From Tamarix chinensis (taxonomy: Eukaryota; Streptophyta; Magnoliopsida; Caryophyllales; Tamaricaceae), in assembly GCA_030549775.1 (NCBI GenBank), contig CM060171.1, positions 8,548,789 to 8,612,788 on the forward strand: DNA of 64,000 bases. Reading direction: 5' to 3'. Below the pieces are notes generated by a model that was given only the letters and a program-made list of their open reading frames with translations, was not told the DNA's origin and searched no databases. The translations under genes and the position numbers were made by a program. Positions 1 to 11,621 of this stretch are shown piece after piece. The first letter of the stretch is position 1. Each line of letters begins with the position of its first letter.

Positions 1-435
1 GCCTGCATGCTAAAATATTTCAATTATCGTATTTTATCCTTTTCATGACAAATTATTAAATACAACAAGATTAGCATTTAAAATAAATAATATTGTGGTA
101 ATCATGGTTCAAGGGTGTTTTGGTTATTTATGACCTAATGTGCACAAGAGTGAATAATTGGATATAGGATGACCCGAGTAAATTTTTATGCTTACCTTAG
201 TGTTGAATTCGACCTTGGTTTAACCATTAACCTTAGGGTCAACTTGAATAAATAGAAATGAATAGAAGTGGTTAAATTATGTAAATTGAAGTTTTTTTAT
301 ATTATGTGATTTTATGATCACCTTATAAAAATAATAATATTTAAAGTAAAAGACTTTGAGATTTAAAATGGTGGTTTTTTAGGGATAGCTAACCTAAATA
401 TGTTATTTAGCTCATGGTTTGGTTTGAATTTTGCT

Positions 436-2238
436 TATAGCAATCTAAAATTTATTAGTGGAAAAAAAATCTATTTTAGTCAAAGTGTAATGTCAAGATA
501 ATTGGGTAGTTCCGTTGTACTCAACATAAGTTTGTCTTTTCATACCATCCTTACATTGAATATAAGGTAATACATTTAGAACTCAAATAAGATAAACATA
601 TAATGAAGGAACTTTCCATGAAACTTAAATAAGCATTTTGAGTTTAACTTCTAGTACATCATGAACAAAATACAACAAAAATAGATCCAATAAAAATAAG
701 CTTTCAAAAAGTATTTGGATAAAAACTAGCTATCAGATAACATTAACTTTATGTGCAAACTCCTCCACATGCAGTGTATCATAATTAGTGAAATTATCAA
801 GAGCTTCCTCAGAGACCTACATAATAAAACTTTGATTATTTGCTTGTGGGAATAAACATCGAACATAAAAATGATGATTAGTATGTTACGTATTGAGTAA
901 GATAATAATACAATCATCATAAAGGGAATACAAAACACATAAGGTTATATGAAAGGAATGACCATACACATTGTTTTAACATGAGATATTGTAGGATAAC
1001 AACTATAATAGAGTTTTTTTATTAGTTATACTTAAAAACCATTTACTTAATTACATTGTGTTTAGGAACCCTACTATTAATAACCAGGGAAATGGTATCA
1101 AATAATAGAAAAAATCCCATGGAACAACTCTCTTAGTCACTATTCACATCTACCGAAACAAACTAGTATAATCCTTGAGCATAAATCTCCTAGCCACTAT
1201 TCTCTTCTAGTAGAAATGATTGGTATGACCCCAAGGCACAATGCTTCTAGCGATTATTCTATCTGGTTGAACAGTAACAAATATAATTAGTCCTAACTCA
1301 CGCGATCTTTCACTTTAAGTATTAATATCTTATTCCATTATTGGTTATCTTAATAATGACATGTAGGCATAACATAAATATTTAAGGCACATCAACTTGC
1401 AACCTCAAATATATATCATCATAATAATACTTAACCATATTTACAAGTCATTCTTCATAACACAATTAAGATAATAAAACATGTTGACATGATAAGGTTG
1501 CAAGGTAAGGCTTAACTAAATAATAACATATAAAATCATGCTTTCACATAGTATTCATATATTCATAACACAGTAAAAAAGTATCATTGTATGCCATCAC
1601 AACATGAATTACGAAATATAATGATACTAAATATAAGATTACATACAATATACAAATAGCATAAAATCCCTATTTTAATGCATGTATCCTTAACCTAGTG
1701 CCACAGGTCTCTAAGCAAGAAAAAAGGCTCTAAGCCTCTACCTCCAAGGCCACTGAGTAGTGACATAAGGCCAAGAGAAAAACACATATTTAGAACATAG
1801 AAATGTCAATCAAGGAAAGGCAAGGCAAGAGGAAAAATAATGGGGAAGAGAGAGACCGCGAGAGAGAGGTTTATAAGGTCTGTTATGAGAAGAAGAATGG
1901 TGTGAGTTTTGAGAGGTGAGGCATTGTGGTCCGATATAGATAACAGTATATAGGCTGACGACATGAAATCTACTTGGTTGAGGTAGGGTGATGATGGTGG
2001 AATGAAACCTTGGTGATATTTGGGGAAACTTGGTTTGATTAACTAAACCAAGCACAATTTGATTGGCAAGGGAAACTACACAATAAGGAGAAAGAAAAAA
2101 GAGAAAAGAAAAAATGATGGAAAAGGAAAAATGGTACCAATGTTTAGATTTAGAATTAAAATTAGAACTATGAGATTAGGAAGAAGGTAGGATATTAATT
2201 ACCCAAAATTAATATATATTAAAATTTGGTGTATTACA
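436..2238 (-). mobile_element. I: old, shortened reverse LTR inside H
   Basis: The left edge at 436 aligns with the diagnostic start of other reverse copies (TATAGCAATCTAAAATTTA against TGTAACACCCCCAAAATTT), followed by the same ATTAGTGG-A-rich context. The right edge ends AAAATTTGGTGTATTACA at 2238. The flanks TTGCT (431-435) and TTACT (2239-2243) match at 4 of 5 bases and fit the H consensus, so they are probably a decayed 5-bp target duplication. The CTTTCACTTTAAGTATTA block near 1305 confirms reverse orientation. At about 1.8 kb it is less than half the usual length, and its arrays and GC-rich block are mostly lost. Confidence 0.7.
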
Positions 2239-4410
2239 TTACTGATTTGCCTTAGTACCCCAACTAGACCCTATATCTCTTTGGAATTCTTAGAGTGTAT
2301 GCATACTTATGGATTAGGTATGTAACACCCCCAAAATTTACTACTGAAAAATTTTATTTTATTAAAATTTGAGCGGAAGTAAATACAGTAAATTTTGGAA
2401 ATGCTACCGCCACACTTAGTAACAGACCGGTTTCTCTCTACCATTCTAGTACTAAGTGGCAAGGCTTAAAAAGAAGGAAACTAACTTTACAATTCCAAGA
2501 TTACAAAACTAAATCAGAGTAGCTCGTTAAATACATTATAAGAATAAAATCCACTGATAGTGGTTACAACATAATGACTTTAAACAAGGGAAAGTAGGAG
2601 TGTAGAGGATAATCTTCCCGGATATTCCTACGCTCTTAACCCTATAATAAATCTTGGATAACACCTGCAGGCTAACCTACAAAGGACACTGTCCATTGAA
2701 TAGGGAGGGGCCCATAAAAGGAACCTTTCAGTACTATAGTACTGAGTAACCCCTTTATACGTAACTAAAAGGTAGGACCCACAAGAAACACATCAATCAA
2801 ACATAAGAACAGTAGATTACACATATACATGGAAAGAGATACAATAATAATTGGAATTAACACTTACCTCAAGATCAAACATCACAAGATTCATTCATTT
2901 AGGATCAATAGTAGTTACCAAGAGAGCATCCAAGTGAAGATCTTTGTAGTATAATTAAGAGTCCAACATCATATTCAATCGATATATACCACCACTCAAA
3001 TCAAAGGTAGGCACCAAGGTCGCTATCATACCATAACAACAGTTCATAACTGTACAATCATTATCTGGACTTAAGCCATTAATTAGATATTAATCATAAT
3101 CATCTCTCGAATTATATCCATGTAGGTTCGGGGACCTCACTATTATAACTGGTGGACCGAACACAAGATATACAACTCCAAGGTAAAACGCACTTGGCCA
3201 CTATTATAACTGGTGGACCAGTAAACATATACAATATCCAGGACAACACGCACCTGACCACTGTTATGACAGGTAGATTGGTAAACATAAATAATCTCTA
3301 GAGCAACACGTACCTAGCCACTATTATAACCGATAGACTGGTACAAATGATATAATCCACATGGTCCTGACCTACATACTATTCCATTGTAAGTGATTAG
3401 TGTCTTTCTATTTAATTAGCACACTAATTTCACTTATTTAACTCGAGGGGGAGATCATGAACCCGGAGACAGAAAGGTACATCGGTCATACTGGTGCATA
3501 CAAGCAACACAGTAGCCTATCGACTATCAACCCAGGAATACAAAGGTACCTTGGTCACACTGGTGCACGAAGACATACAATACCCTACCGATAAGGACAT
3601 CTAATCTATAAGTATGCATACCCTCTAAGTAGGTCCGTAGAGCTAAATAGAGTAAGATGTAGGACCTGACTGGGGCACTAAAGCATACTAGAAAAATCTA
3701 GAATAATCGTGGGCTAAACTATATCTTTAGGGTAGCGACTCCTAAAGAACTACCATTCCCGATCTTGATGTCTTTCACTTTAAGTATTAGTGTCTTAATT
3801 AAGGTGACGACGAAAAATACATTAATCACACACTTAACCATTTGTATTTATTTCCATTATTATTAAGTTATCAATAATAGTATTATTGCCAATGTTAACT
3901 TAGATAGTCCAATAAGGCCATCATAGGTCAAAATGACCAAAATGTCCCTAAAGTTAAGGCTTCTTCTTATCATCCACTTTCATCATGTAATTCATTTTTA
4001 TTTATTAACAGCTATAATAGGTTAATATATCATGGTTATACTATTGATTACGAAGTTAAATTACCCGACAAACTAAAGGATCATTTTACACATGAACCCT
4101 AACATGTACTTCTAGAACAACCAGCACACATTTTCATGTATGATTAGCAATTAAGGCACCCCTTGCATGTTTATAGAAATAACATCATAGCACAACCTGA
4201 TTTATTAACTTGCCCCTATACCACACATACTTATTACGATACACTCCAATTTATTGAAAAACCCTTAACCTTATAATATACAATATTATACTTAAATAAG
4301 TGATACTAAGGCCATAAACCCTTATTCTCTTATTTAACATTACTTATCACTTATTATGAATGTTTATTAGACCAATTGCCATATTACATGTAAAGCTACC
4401 TAGTTACTCC

Positions 4411-4785
4411 TTCTTACTTCCAAAATTACTAAAATACCCTTCTTAATTACAAAATTACGAAAATACCATTCTCACTTATAAATTTACTAAAATGCCCATT
4501 TTACTTGCCAAATTACCAAAATGCCTTTGTTTATTGTAAAATTACTAAAATGCCCTTCTTGTCAAATTACTAAAATACCCTTCTTTATCATAAAATTACC
4601 AAAATACCATTCTTACTTGTAAAATTACCAAATTACCCTTCTTGCTTTCAAATTACCAAAATACCCTTATTACTTGTAAAATTACTAAAATGCCTTTTTT
4701 ACTTGCCAAATTACCAAATTACCCTTCTCACTTACAAATTACTAAAATACTTTCCTTACTTGTAAAATTACTTAAATGCCCCTAG
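4411..4785. repeat. Degenerate tandem array, about 20-24 bp unit (element A)
   Basis: A unit close to AAATTACCAAAATACCCTTC recurs about 16 times with much substitution. The same array type fills the same place in LTR M (32500-33680) and, on the other strand, in L (36925-37915). Confidence 0.85.
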
Positions 4786-5989
4786 GTTATTTATTATTAT
4801 TGATCATGGAGGTTCATAATTAGGGTTTCATCTTTATCTTCAACCTCCGCCTTCATTGTTCTTCATCAAATCAATCAAATAATGTTTTCCTATCATTCAA
4901 TTCACCTTAATTTCAGTCACTTCAATCATCATCTACCCCTAATTCGTGATTATCTTCCATCAATAAGGTTTTTCATTAATCCAAATTCATTTATCTCTGT
5001 AGTTTCCCTAATTTAGAGATCATTATCTTTAATTGGTCCACAAAATTGTCTAATTCCATCTTCACAACCTTTAATTTTCTATTCACATGCATCAATTTAC
5101 ACATATAAGCATCCAACTCAAGATAACATTCAAGTGGAGGAAAGGCGACATTTGCTCGAGGAAGAAGATGAAGTTATTGGTCGGTAGTCGACCGGACATC
5201 AGTGGAGGGGAGTAGGCCCACCTTTATTTTATTGGTTTTTGCTTTGATTTTTGGCACTTTATTTTCCCACCTTCTTATATGATTTGTGTGGTTAAATTAT
5301 ACAAGATGAGTATCTAAATTATCTATTGGTAGTGATGAGATCGAAACCATAGATTGTGGTTTCATATTTCGATAATATTTTCTATGTTTTCCTAATTGTC
5401 GATATTATCTTTTGACTATACTTCAATTGCTATTGTCTATGTGTGTGATTCACTCAAGTATGGTTTCTATAGTACATGTTTCATTTTGAATTCTTCATAG
5501 CAACAACATGCATGAATAAATATATGCTTGTTAGGTGGCTAAATGAATATACTATAATTCACGTGTATAAATTATAGTTAGGTTAAATAATAATTTAAAT
5601 AATAGTTTTATGATTCTAACCGGAGTAGTGAATCGTTTAAATACGTATGAGTTCAATATGGAGAATACAACTAGACACGCTTGAAGTACTAGTTTAGGTA
5701 CTTAGATAATTAGATTAGCATCCTTAAATTGATTTTTAATGCATTCGATTTAGCTAAATATAGGAGTCATTTGTTGTGATTATACGGTTTGAATTTAATT
5801 TAATTTAATATTAATGCTTTGTTGTATTAAATTGAATTAGGAAATTAATATAAGGTGTATAGACCTACTTATAGTTTACAACTTGATAAGTCTCTTTCTT
5901 GTAACTAATAAGTTATAGGAATTATTATGTTTTTTCCTCAACCTAATATAGCAGTAGAAATCAATTCACTAGCCCATTCCTCAACCTGT

Positions 5990-6745
5990 TTTTTCCTCAC
6001 GGAGGAAGTAGGGGTGGCAGGGGAGCCGATGTGGTGGTCGGTTGGGTAGTGGAGACGGTGGCTAGGTGCGGCGCAACAAAAAATAGGGTGAAAGAGGAAG
6101 GAAAGAAGAAAAGGGAGATTGGGTAGGAAGCGAAAGGCTAGAGGGGGAGAGATGGGGCAAAGGAGAAGAAGAGAAGGGGAAGAAAAAGAAGAGGAGAGGA
6201 TAATAGGAGGGAGAGGCGTGTGGTGTAAGGGGTTAGGTGGGTGTAGAGGTCGAGTGCCAGCATGTAAGGTGATAGGAAGAGGGAGAAGAAAGGGGAAGGG
6301 AAATGGGCACACGAGAAGGGGTGGCAGAGGCATGTATGGCTGAAAATGTAAGGAAAGGGATGGGAGAGAGAGGGGCAAGTTAGGTTTGTAGGTGTAGGGG
6401 GTTGTGGTTGTAGGAAAAGTGTAGGGGCTTGTGTGGCTCATCGATATAGGGGGAAAGAAGGAAGGAGGGGAAGAGAAGGAAGGAGGCCAGGTGGAGGAGA
6501 AAGGGATGGGCAGGCTGACCCGTGTGGGGGAGGAGAGAAAAAAGAAAGAAAGGGAAATTTGGGTTGGCCCAACGGGGGAGAAGAGAAGAAAAGAAAGAAG
6601 GGAGAGGGAGAAGAGGCATAGGGATAAGCCAATGGGGAGAGAAGAAGGAAGGGAGAAGATGGTTGGTCGGCCCAAGGAGAAGGAAAGAAAAGGAAAAAGA
6701 AGGGAAAAGGAAGAAGAACAAGGAAAAAGGGGAAAGAAAAAATAA
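5990..6745. repeat. Purine-rich (GA/GGA) block of element A
   Basis: About 750 bp in which the plus strand is almost all purine (AGAAGGAAGG-like). It corresponds to the GC-rich block of every long LTR copy here. Open frames exist on both strands, but only because stop codons are rare in this composition. Their translations are runs of Lys/Arg/Glu/Gly or Ser/Pro/Leu/Phe with no domain. Confidence 0.8.
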
Positions 6746-7112
6746 AATTATTTTTTAGAGTTAGGATTAGAAATTAGGTTTATGGAAATATTATTTATGA
6801 AATTAATTTATTCAAATTTTAAAGTATTAATTTAATAGGATAATTTTAGTAAAATTATGGGTTTGAGAATTTATTTAAATAAAAGAGTATGATAAAATAA
6901 TAAATTATTTATTTTAACTTATTGAATAATCTTATCCATTTTTTTATAAATCAAAGGTCCACAAAATAATTAAATTAACAAATTGGGATTAAATTATTTT
7001 AATAAGGGGTGAAATATTAAATTTTAGATTTTAAAATTTTGGGGTATTACAGGATATCCTTGTCAGTAGGGTATTATGCTTCCTTTGTGTACTAATATGG
7101 CTAGGGTACTTA

Positions 7113-7290
7113 GAAAAGTAAATGGGGGTGGATTTTACCCGATATCCAATGAATATATAAACGGATACAGATACAGAGAAGGAGGGAAAAAATTCATCGG
7201 GTTTGGGTACGGACTATGTTCGTACCTACATCCATTTCTATATCTGTATCTGCATCCATTTACCCGATATAAAATTACTTTTTTTTACCT
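7113..7290. mobile_element. Short fold-back (MITE-like) element interrupting H
   Basis: The H sequence stops after GGGTACTTAG. The following 180 bp has inverted arms: GGATACAGATACAGAG near 7165 answers CTGTATCTGCATCC near 7245, and both outer sides carry CCCGATAT. This GGATA/CCCGA-rich style resembles plant hAT-type MITEs. I could not fix exact ends or an 8-bp duplication, so the class is an inference. Confidence 0.4.
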
Positions 7291-8087
7291 TTCATGTATA
7301 TAACATATTAATATATTTCTTAATGTTATAAGAGTAATTACATTAAATACTAATAGCCTATTAAATCTAAATTAGATGATTAGATTAGATCATTTTTAAT
7401 TAAAAAAAATCTAAGACTTAGAAATCTTCAACTTTTATTTTTGCCAATTAAAAATTAGCCAATATTGTACTCAAACTCTCCATCAATTTGACCGACAGAG
7501 TCTTCCTCCCTCCTCCCTCCCTCTCTCTCTCCTCGCCTAGACCTCGAACCCTCCTCGACCATCAACCTTCAGCCCCTATCTCCCTTATTATTGTCTCTAA
7601 CTCTCTCAATCTCTTAATCTCTCACGAATTTTTTACTTGTTTTCTTCATTTCACTAGTGCCAATGCAGCAGCATCAGCACACCATCGACATTGTATGTTG
7701 CCTCACCTTCCTCTTTTACTCAACTCTAGATCTCGTCATCGCCGGCTTCCTCTATTCCCTACCCCAGATCTCATATCATATTTGTCACCTTCCTCCACTC
7801 CTATACTCCATATCTCATCATCGTCACCTTCCTCCTTTCATCTACTCCAGATCTCATTGTTGTTTCTCTACCCATCACTTGTTTGCTTCTTCTATTCTAT
7901 ATCTATTCGTTGACTCAAATGTTGCTCCCCATGTCACCAACTCCGATGTTGCTCCTCACCTTCCTCTATTCCTCTATTGCAGATCGCCGAATTATGACCC
8001 TCGAGGTCAATTGTCTACAACTTTGTGTTTTGATTTTTCACATTGTAAGCATATTAGCATAATAAGATTATTTTCTAGAATATGTAT
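7291..8087. other. AT-rich spacer then pyrimidine-rich segment, no supported gene
   Basis: About 200 bp of AT-rich DNA is followed by 7488-7990, a CT-rich plus strand with repeated CTCCAGATCTCAT-type phrases about 60 bp apart. Two overlapping plus-strand open frames (7488-7913 and 7657-8097) are Ser/Pro/Leu/His-rich, show no domain and come from the composition. It could be the 5' untranslated region of a decayed DNA transposon or gene, but nothing coding follows. Confidence 0.4.
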
Positions 8088-8475
8088 TATGGTTTAATAG
8101 TTGTTCCTTGTTCGATGTTCGATTATATACTTATAATTTGTGTGTATATTTAATTTTATGGTTGTTTTGGTAGAACAAATAATTATCTGAAATGGCATGA
8201 AGACTAACACAATAGGTGACTACTGATTAGGTTCTGAGATCTATACTGAAAATGAAGTAGGTCTAGTATATGAGATTTAAACCATATATATTATGGATTA
8301 ATGGCTGTTCTTTGTTCGATGTTCGACCATATAATTGTAGTTCGCGTATATATTTAATTTTCAGATTGTTTTAGTTGAGCGAATAGTTGTCTAAAATGGC
8401 GTGAAGACTAACACAATATGTGATTAGGTTTTGAGATTTGAACTGAAAATAAAATATTTGGTATATGAGATCTAG
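8088..8475. repeat. Tandem duplication of a 200-bp unit
   Basis: Unit 1 (8088-8290) and unit 2 (8291 to about 8475) share TTGTTCGATGTTCGA, then GCATGAAGACTAACACAATA against GCGTGAAGACTAACACAATA, then a GAGATCT/GAGATTT pair, all in order. Substitutions and small gaps show that the duplication is old. Confidence 0.8.
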
Positions 8476-8648
8476 AAATTGAACTAGGAAAAAAAACTAA
8501 AATTTGTTAATTGGTTGAAGATAGATTTATCCTACATATGAAAATAATGGATAATTAAGAATGACATACTTTTATAAATGATAGAGATAATATTATTCTA
8601 CGTAAATAAGTAAAATTAAGTAAATATTTTATTAATATTGTATGTAAT

Positions 8649-11621
8649 TGTTACCTTGAGTCGAGTTCCTTTAGACGATTGTTCCTTGTGATGATTTCAA
8701 CATGAATAAGCCAAGTTACTTTCTCAATGGAGTCACCGGAACACAGGATTCTAGCATAATACTCAAGTTATACTAACATTTTTCATGCATATTCTATATA
8801 AACTGAATACATGCTCTGTCATGGTCTTATCAGACATAGGAATCTCATACCATACATGACTCACCATGCTTGATAGCATAACACCACATCATAGATGACA
8901 ATATACATGTTACAAGTAGAATGTCTAGCCAATAGTAAGGCTTCATTAATCTAAACACATAAGTTCACCATAGGCCATTTGCACGTACCTAATTAATTAG
9001 GTCATTTATACATATATAGGCCATTATCTCCTTTACTTTTCTTTTTCTTTTACTTTTACCTTTCTCTTTAGTCAAATTCTTATTTCAACTTCTTATCCAA
9101 TTACTCATTCAAATTAGTATACAGATACTTGTCTTAATTATTTTTAGCAATGGACTGTGTACTACCTCATGGTCTCACATACCATGGAAGTATATCCAAA
9201 CCAAAGGCTATAAAGTCCATATTGAAGCTAAATAACCACTAATGGACATAAGCTCAGGCTGAAGCCAAAACTCCCTAGGTGACCAGACCCTTTAGTATCG
9301 ATACCCCTAGTACATCATCAATGTCTAGAGTAAGTAAGGTATCGAGATCTACTAGGATCTCACCCAAAGGCACCATAAATACTTGAAGGCATACTAACCA
9401 TTGGTAGCTAATCGAGGATCGAGTAACCTAGACTTATACACATCTCAATTATCTTTCACTTTAAGAGATTAGTATGCTATTCTCAAGGTTACGTGATCAC
9501 ACAAGGCCCATGTAATATGCAAGCAAGACATTCACATATTTATTCCATCTTAACCATCACCATTCCCCAACCATGTGTGGGATTTCCATTAATGCCTACT
9601 CAATATTAACCAAATTCCTTAGATTAATCCATTTTAGGCTAAATTCTAGATTGCATTACCCTATCAAAAGCCTTTAAATACTTATTTGGTTTTTTCTATT
9701 AAGGCATATACAATAACCATCGATTATACCATAAGTTATGATACATTTAATCCATATTTACAAATGTATTTCACTCATTAAACAATCATATAGCAACATT
9801 AGGCATGATCTCAAGGCATATCCAAGACAAAAGATCAAACTACACAATTTGGTCAAACCAGTCAATTGATTTGACCTCACTAGTCGATCACTTTTACCAA
9901 CCAGTCAATCAGTTGGGCCAATCAGACAATTAGTTTGGACTAACCAGTCGATTGGTTTAACTTGACCAAAGCTAGGATTTCATCAAACCAATTGATCTAT
10001 TTGGCTAAACTAGTGAACTATTCTAAGACCAATTGATCAGTTCTACCAAACTATTGGATGGATTTAAGTAGAGAGCAAACCAAGGTCCTATTGGTCAATG
10101 GGTTGGGTTGACTAATTGACTATTCTAAGGACCAATGGATCGATTTTCCCTTAAATAGCACAAAACATACATTTTAATGCAAATCATCCTCAAAATTCCT
10201 ATCACAACCAAACTAAAACATATACTGACATCATACCAACACTTTTTTAGCTCATAACCTGAGATAGGCTTCATAATTAATTAATTTGACCTAATTTCCC
10301 AAAATCATGTATTTTTCTCAACATTCATAAGTTAATGAATATGCATCAATCTTAAACCAACTTCTCATGCCAACTTAGAAAATTAGGACTTTAAAGAATT
10401 CACCACAATACATGCTTAACTAAGTCATATTTCAGAAGTGAGAATGACTTACTTGGTACAAACAAAACTTTTCCACAAATAGGAAAAATAAATATAAATT
10501 TCCAAACCTTAAAGAAGATAGAATTTAAGTCTATAGAAATTCAATGAATAATTTCATAAATCGAAATTTGAATTAGGAGAAAATGACTTATCAAACCTAA
10601 GAGAAAAATAGAGAAAATTTATGGTAAAAGAAAGACTCGACTTCCTCCTAAATATAATCATATCTTACTTAAAGATAAATAAGAATGAGCTATATAAAGG
10701 ATCATGAGAGTGGAAAGGGACCAAAATTAAGCTTGAATTAGAGAGAAATAACATAAGGTTAGAGAGATGTAATATTTTGGTGGTTGAAATAAAAGTGAAT
10801 GGAAGGGATGATAGGGGCTATTTATAGCCACTAAATTGGTACAAGAACAAGTGTGGTTAGGAACATATAAAAAAAATCCTAATTTCTACCATTTAAATTT
10901 GAGATGAATGAGTGGATTTTGTGAAAGATAGGTTGACTTCCCTTCTAGAGCTGAAGTGGTGATTTTCAGATAAATGTAATTCGAATTCGCTTAGAAATGT
11001 CAAACACAAGAGAGAAAATGAACGATTAGTGTGGAAAGAATATCCCAACTAAGTGAAGGAAGGTATGAGAATCGAAACAAAGATTTCAGAGCATGTAAAG
11101 GAGAAAGGTGGAAGAAGGCAACACTGAGGTCACCCTCCCCCTTAATTATCCCAATTGAACCCTTGAATCAGTTTGAGGTGGAATATCATGTCAAATGCAT
11201 GATAAAAAGGTTAAGAACCTTTAAAACACAACTTGGAATGGGATTATTAAGGTTCCATTTTGGTATAAGAGGGTTTTCCAGAAAAACCAAGTTTTAAAAA
11301 TGTACTAAGCTCAACAAACTAGTCAATTGATTTGGCTTACCAATCGATTTTTCTACTAACCATTTGATTAGTTCCCTAAACCAATTGACTGTTTTGGTCA
11401 AGAAAAATCCTTTAGCTGAAACAACGAACTAGTTGATCGGTTCATGGAACCGATCGATTGGTATGTTTGAAAACTCATTTTATTCCATTTCTAAAACTTA
11501 TTCAAATCCAACTTTTTCTCAAATTCAATTATAGTTCCAAATCAAAATCAAACATTATCAAATCTTAATAAATACCATAACTTATCATTCAACATACTTC
11601 ACAAAAAGATAGGGTATAACA
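8649..11621 (-). mobile_element. J: ancient diverged reverse gypsy-type LTR
   Basis: The right end is AGATAGGGTATAACA (11621). The best left end is TGTTACCTTGAGTC (8649). Reverse orientation is shown by ATCTTTCACTTTAAGAGATTA near 9450 followed by GTGATCAC, the block shared by A, M and D. No target duplication could be recognised. It carries repeats around AACCAGTCGATTGGTTTAA (9845-10145 and 11305-11475). The open frame 11031-11297 inside it shows no domain and is not supported as a gene. Confidence 0.55.
9845..10145. repeat. AACCAGTCGATTGG-type repeats (element J)
   Basis: At least eight degenerate copies of a 25-40 bp phrase centred on near-palindromes such as CAATTGATTTG and CGATTGG, each flanked by AACCA or TTGGT. 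More copies lie at 11305-11475, and the same phrase forms an array in the unrelated repeat N (47640-48430). Confidence 0.75.

Larger units (their letters stand above)
2321..7051 (-). mobile_element. A: reverse giant gypsy solo LTR inside H
   Basis: It begins TGTAACACCCCCAAAATTTA and ends AATTTTGGGGTATTACA. It lies between two halves of H that would otherwise read straight through (GGATTAGGTA joined to TCCTTGTC). The flanks AGGTA and GGATA match at only 3 of 5 bases. Internal landmarks in reverse order are the CCGCCACACTTAGTA block, palindrome CAGTACTATAGTACTG (2729-2744), the ACTGGTGGACCG repeats (3140-3360), the CTTTAGGG hairpin (3725-3747), a spacer array (4411-4785) and a purine-rich block (5990-6745). 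The segment of about 5110-5930 has no counterpart in M or L and replaces the predicted LTR intron, so it may be another insertion. No protein gene is present. Confidence 0.85.
1..7112 (+). mobile_element. H: partial forward giant gypsy LTR, host of I and A
   Basis: The visible pieces are 1-435, 2239-2320 and about 7052-7112. Read together they match the forward LTR copies B (26050-26590) and L (38100-38410) in the same order: the GTGAAAGACC-type block, a TTTAGG/CCTAAA hairpin at 378-398, the run around TATGCATAC, and GGTAGGGTA. Both interruptions are other LTR-superfamily members. The 5' part lies off the window, and the match is lost near 7112 where a fold-back repeat starts. No coding region is present. 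It is the outermost and so the oldest element of this corner. Confidence 0.75.

Noticed and set aside
5938..6758. Open frames of up to 245 residues in element A
   Set aside because: Purine-rich or pyrimidine-rich LTR block; no conserved frame in related copies.
2321..7051. Reading the 4-5 kb elements as TIR DNA transposons because of their inverted ends
   Set aside because: Ends are TG...CA with 5-bp duplications, and the homologous sequence in K directly abuts a gypsy pol C-terminus with a purine tract. They are LTRs.
7488..8097. Gene with overlapping 141- and 146-residue frames
   Set aside because: CT-rich composition, internal CCAGATCTCAT repeats, no domain, and no downstream coding continuation.
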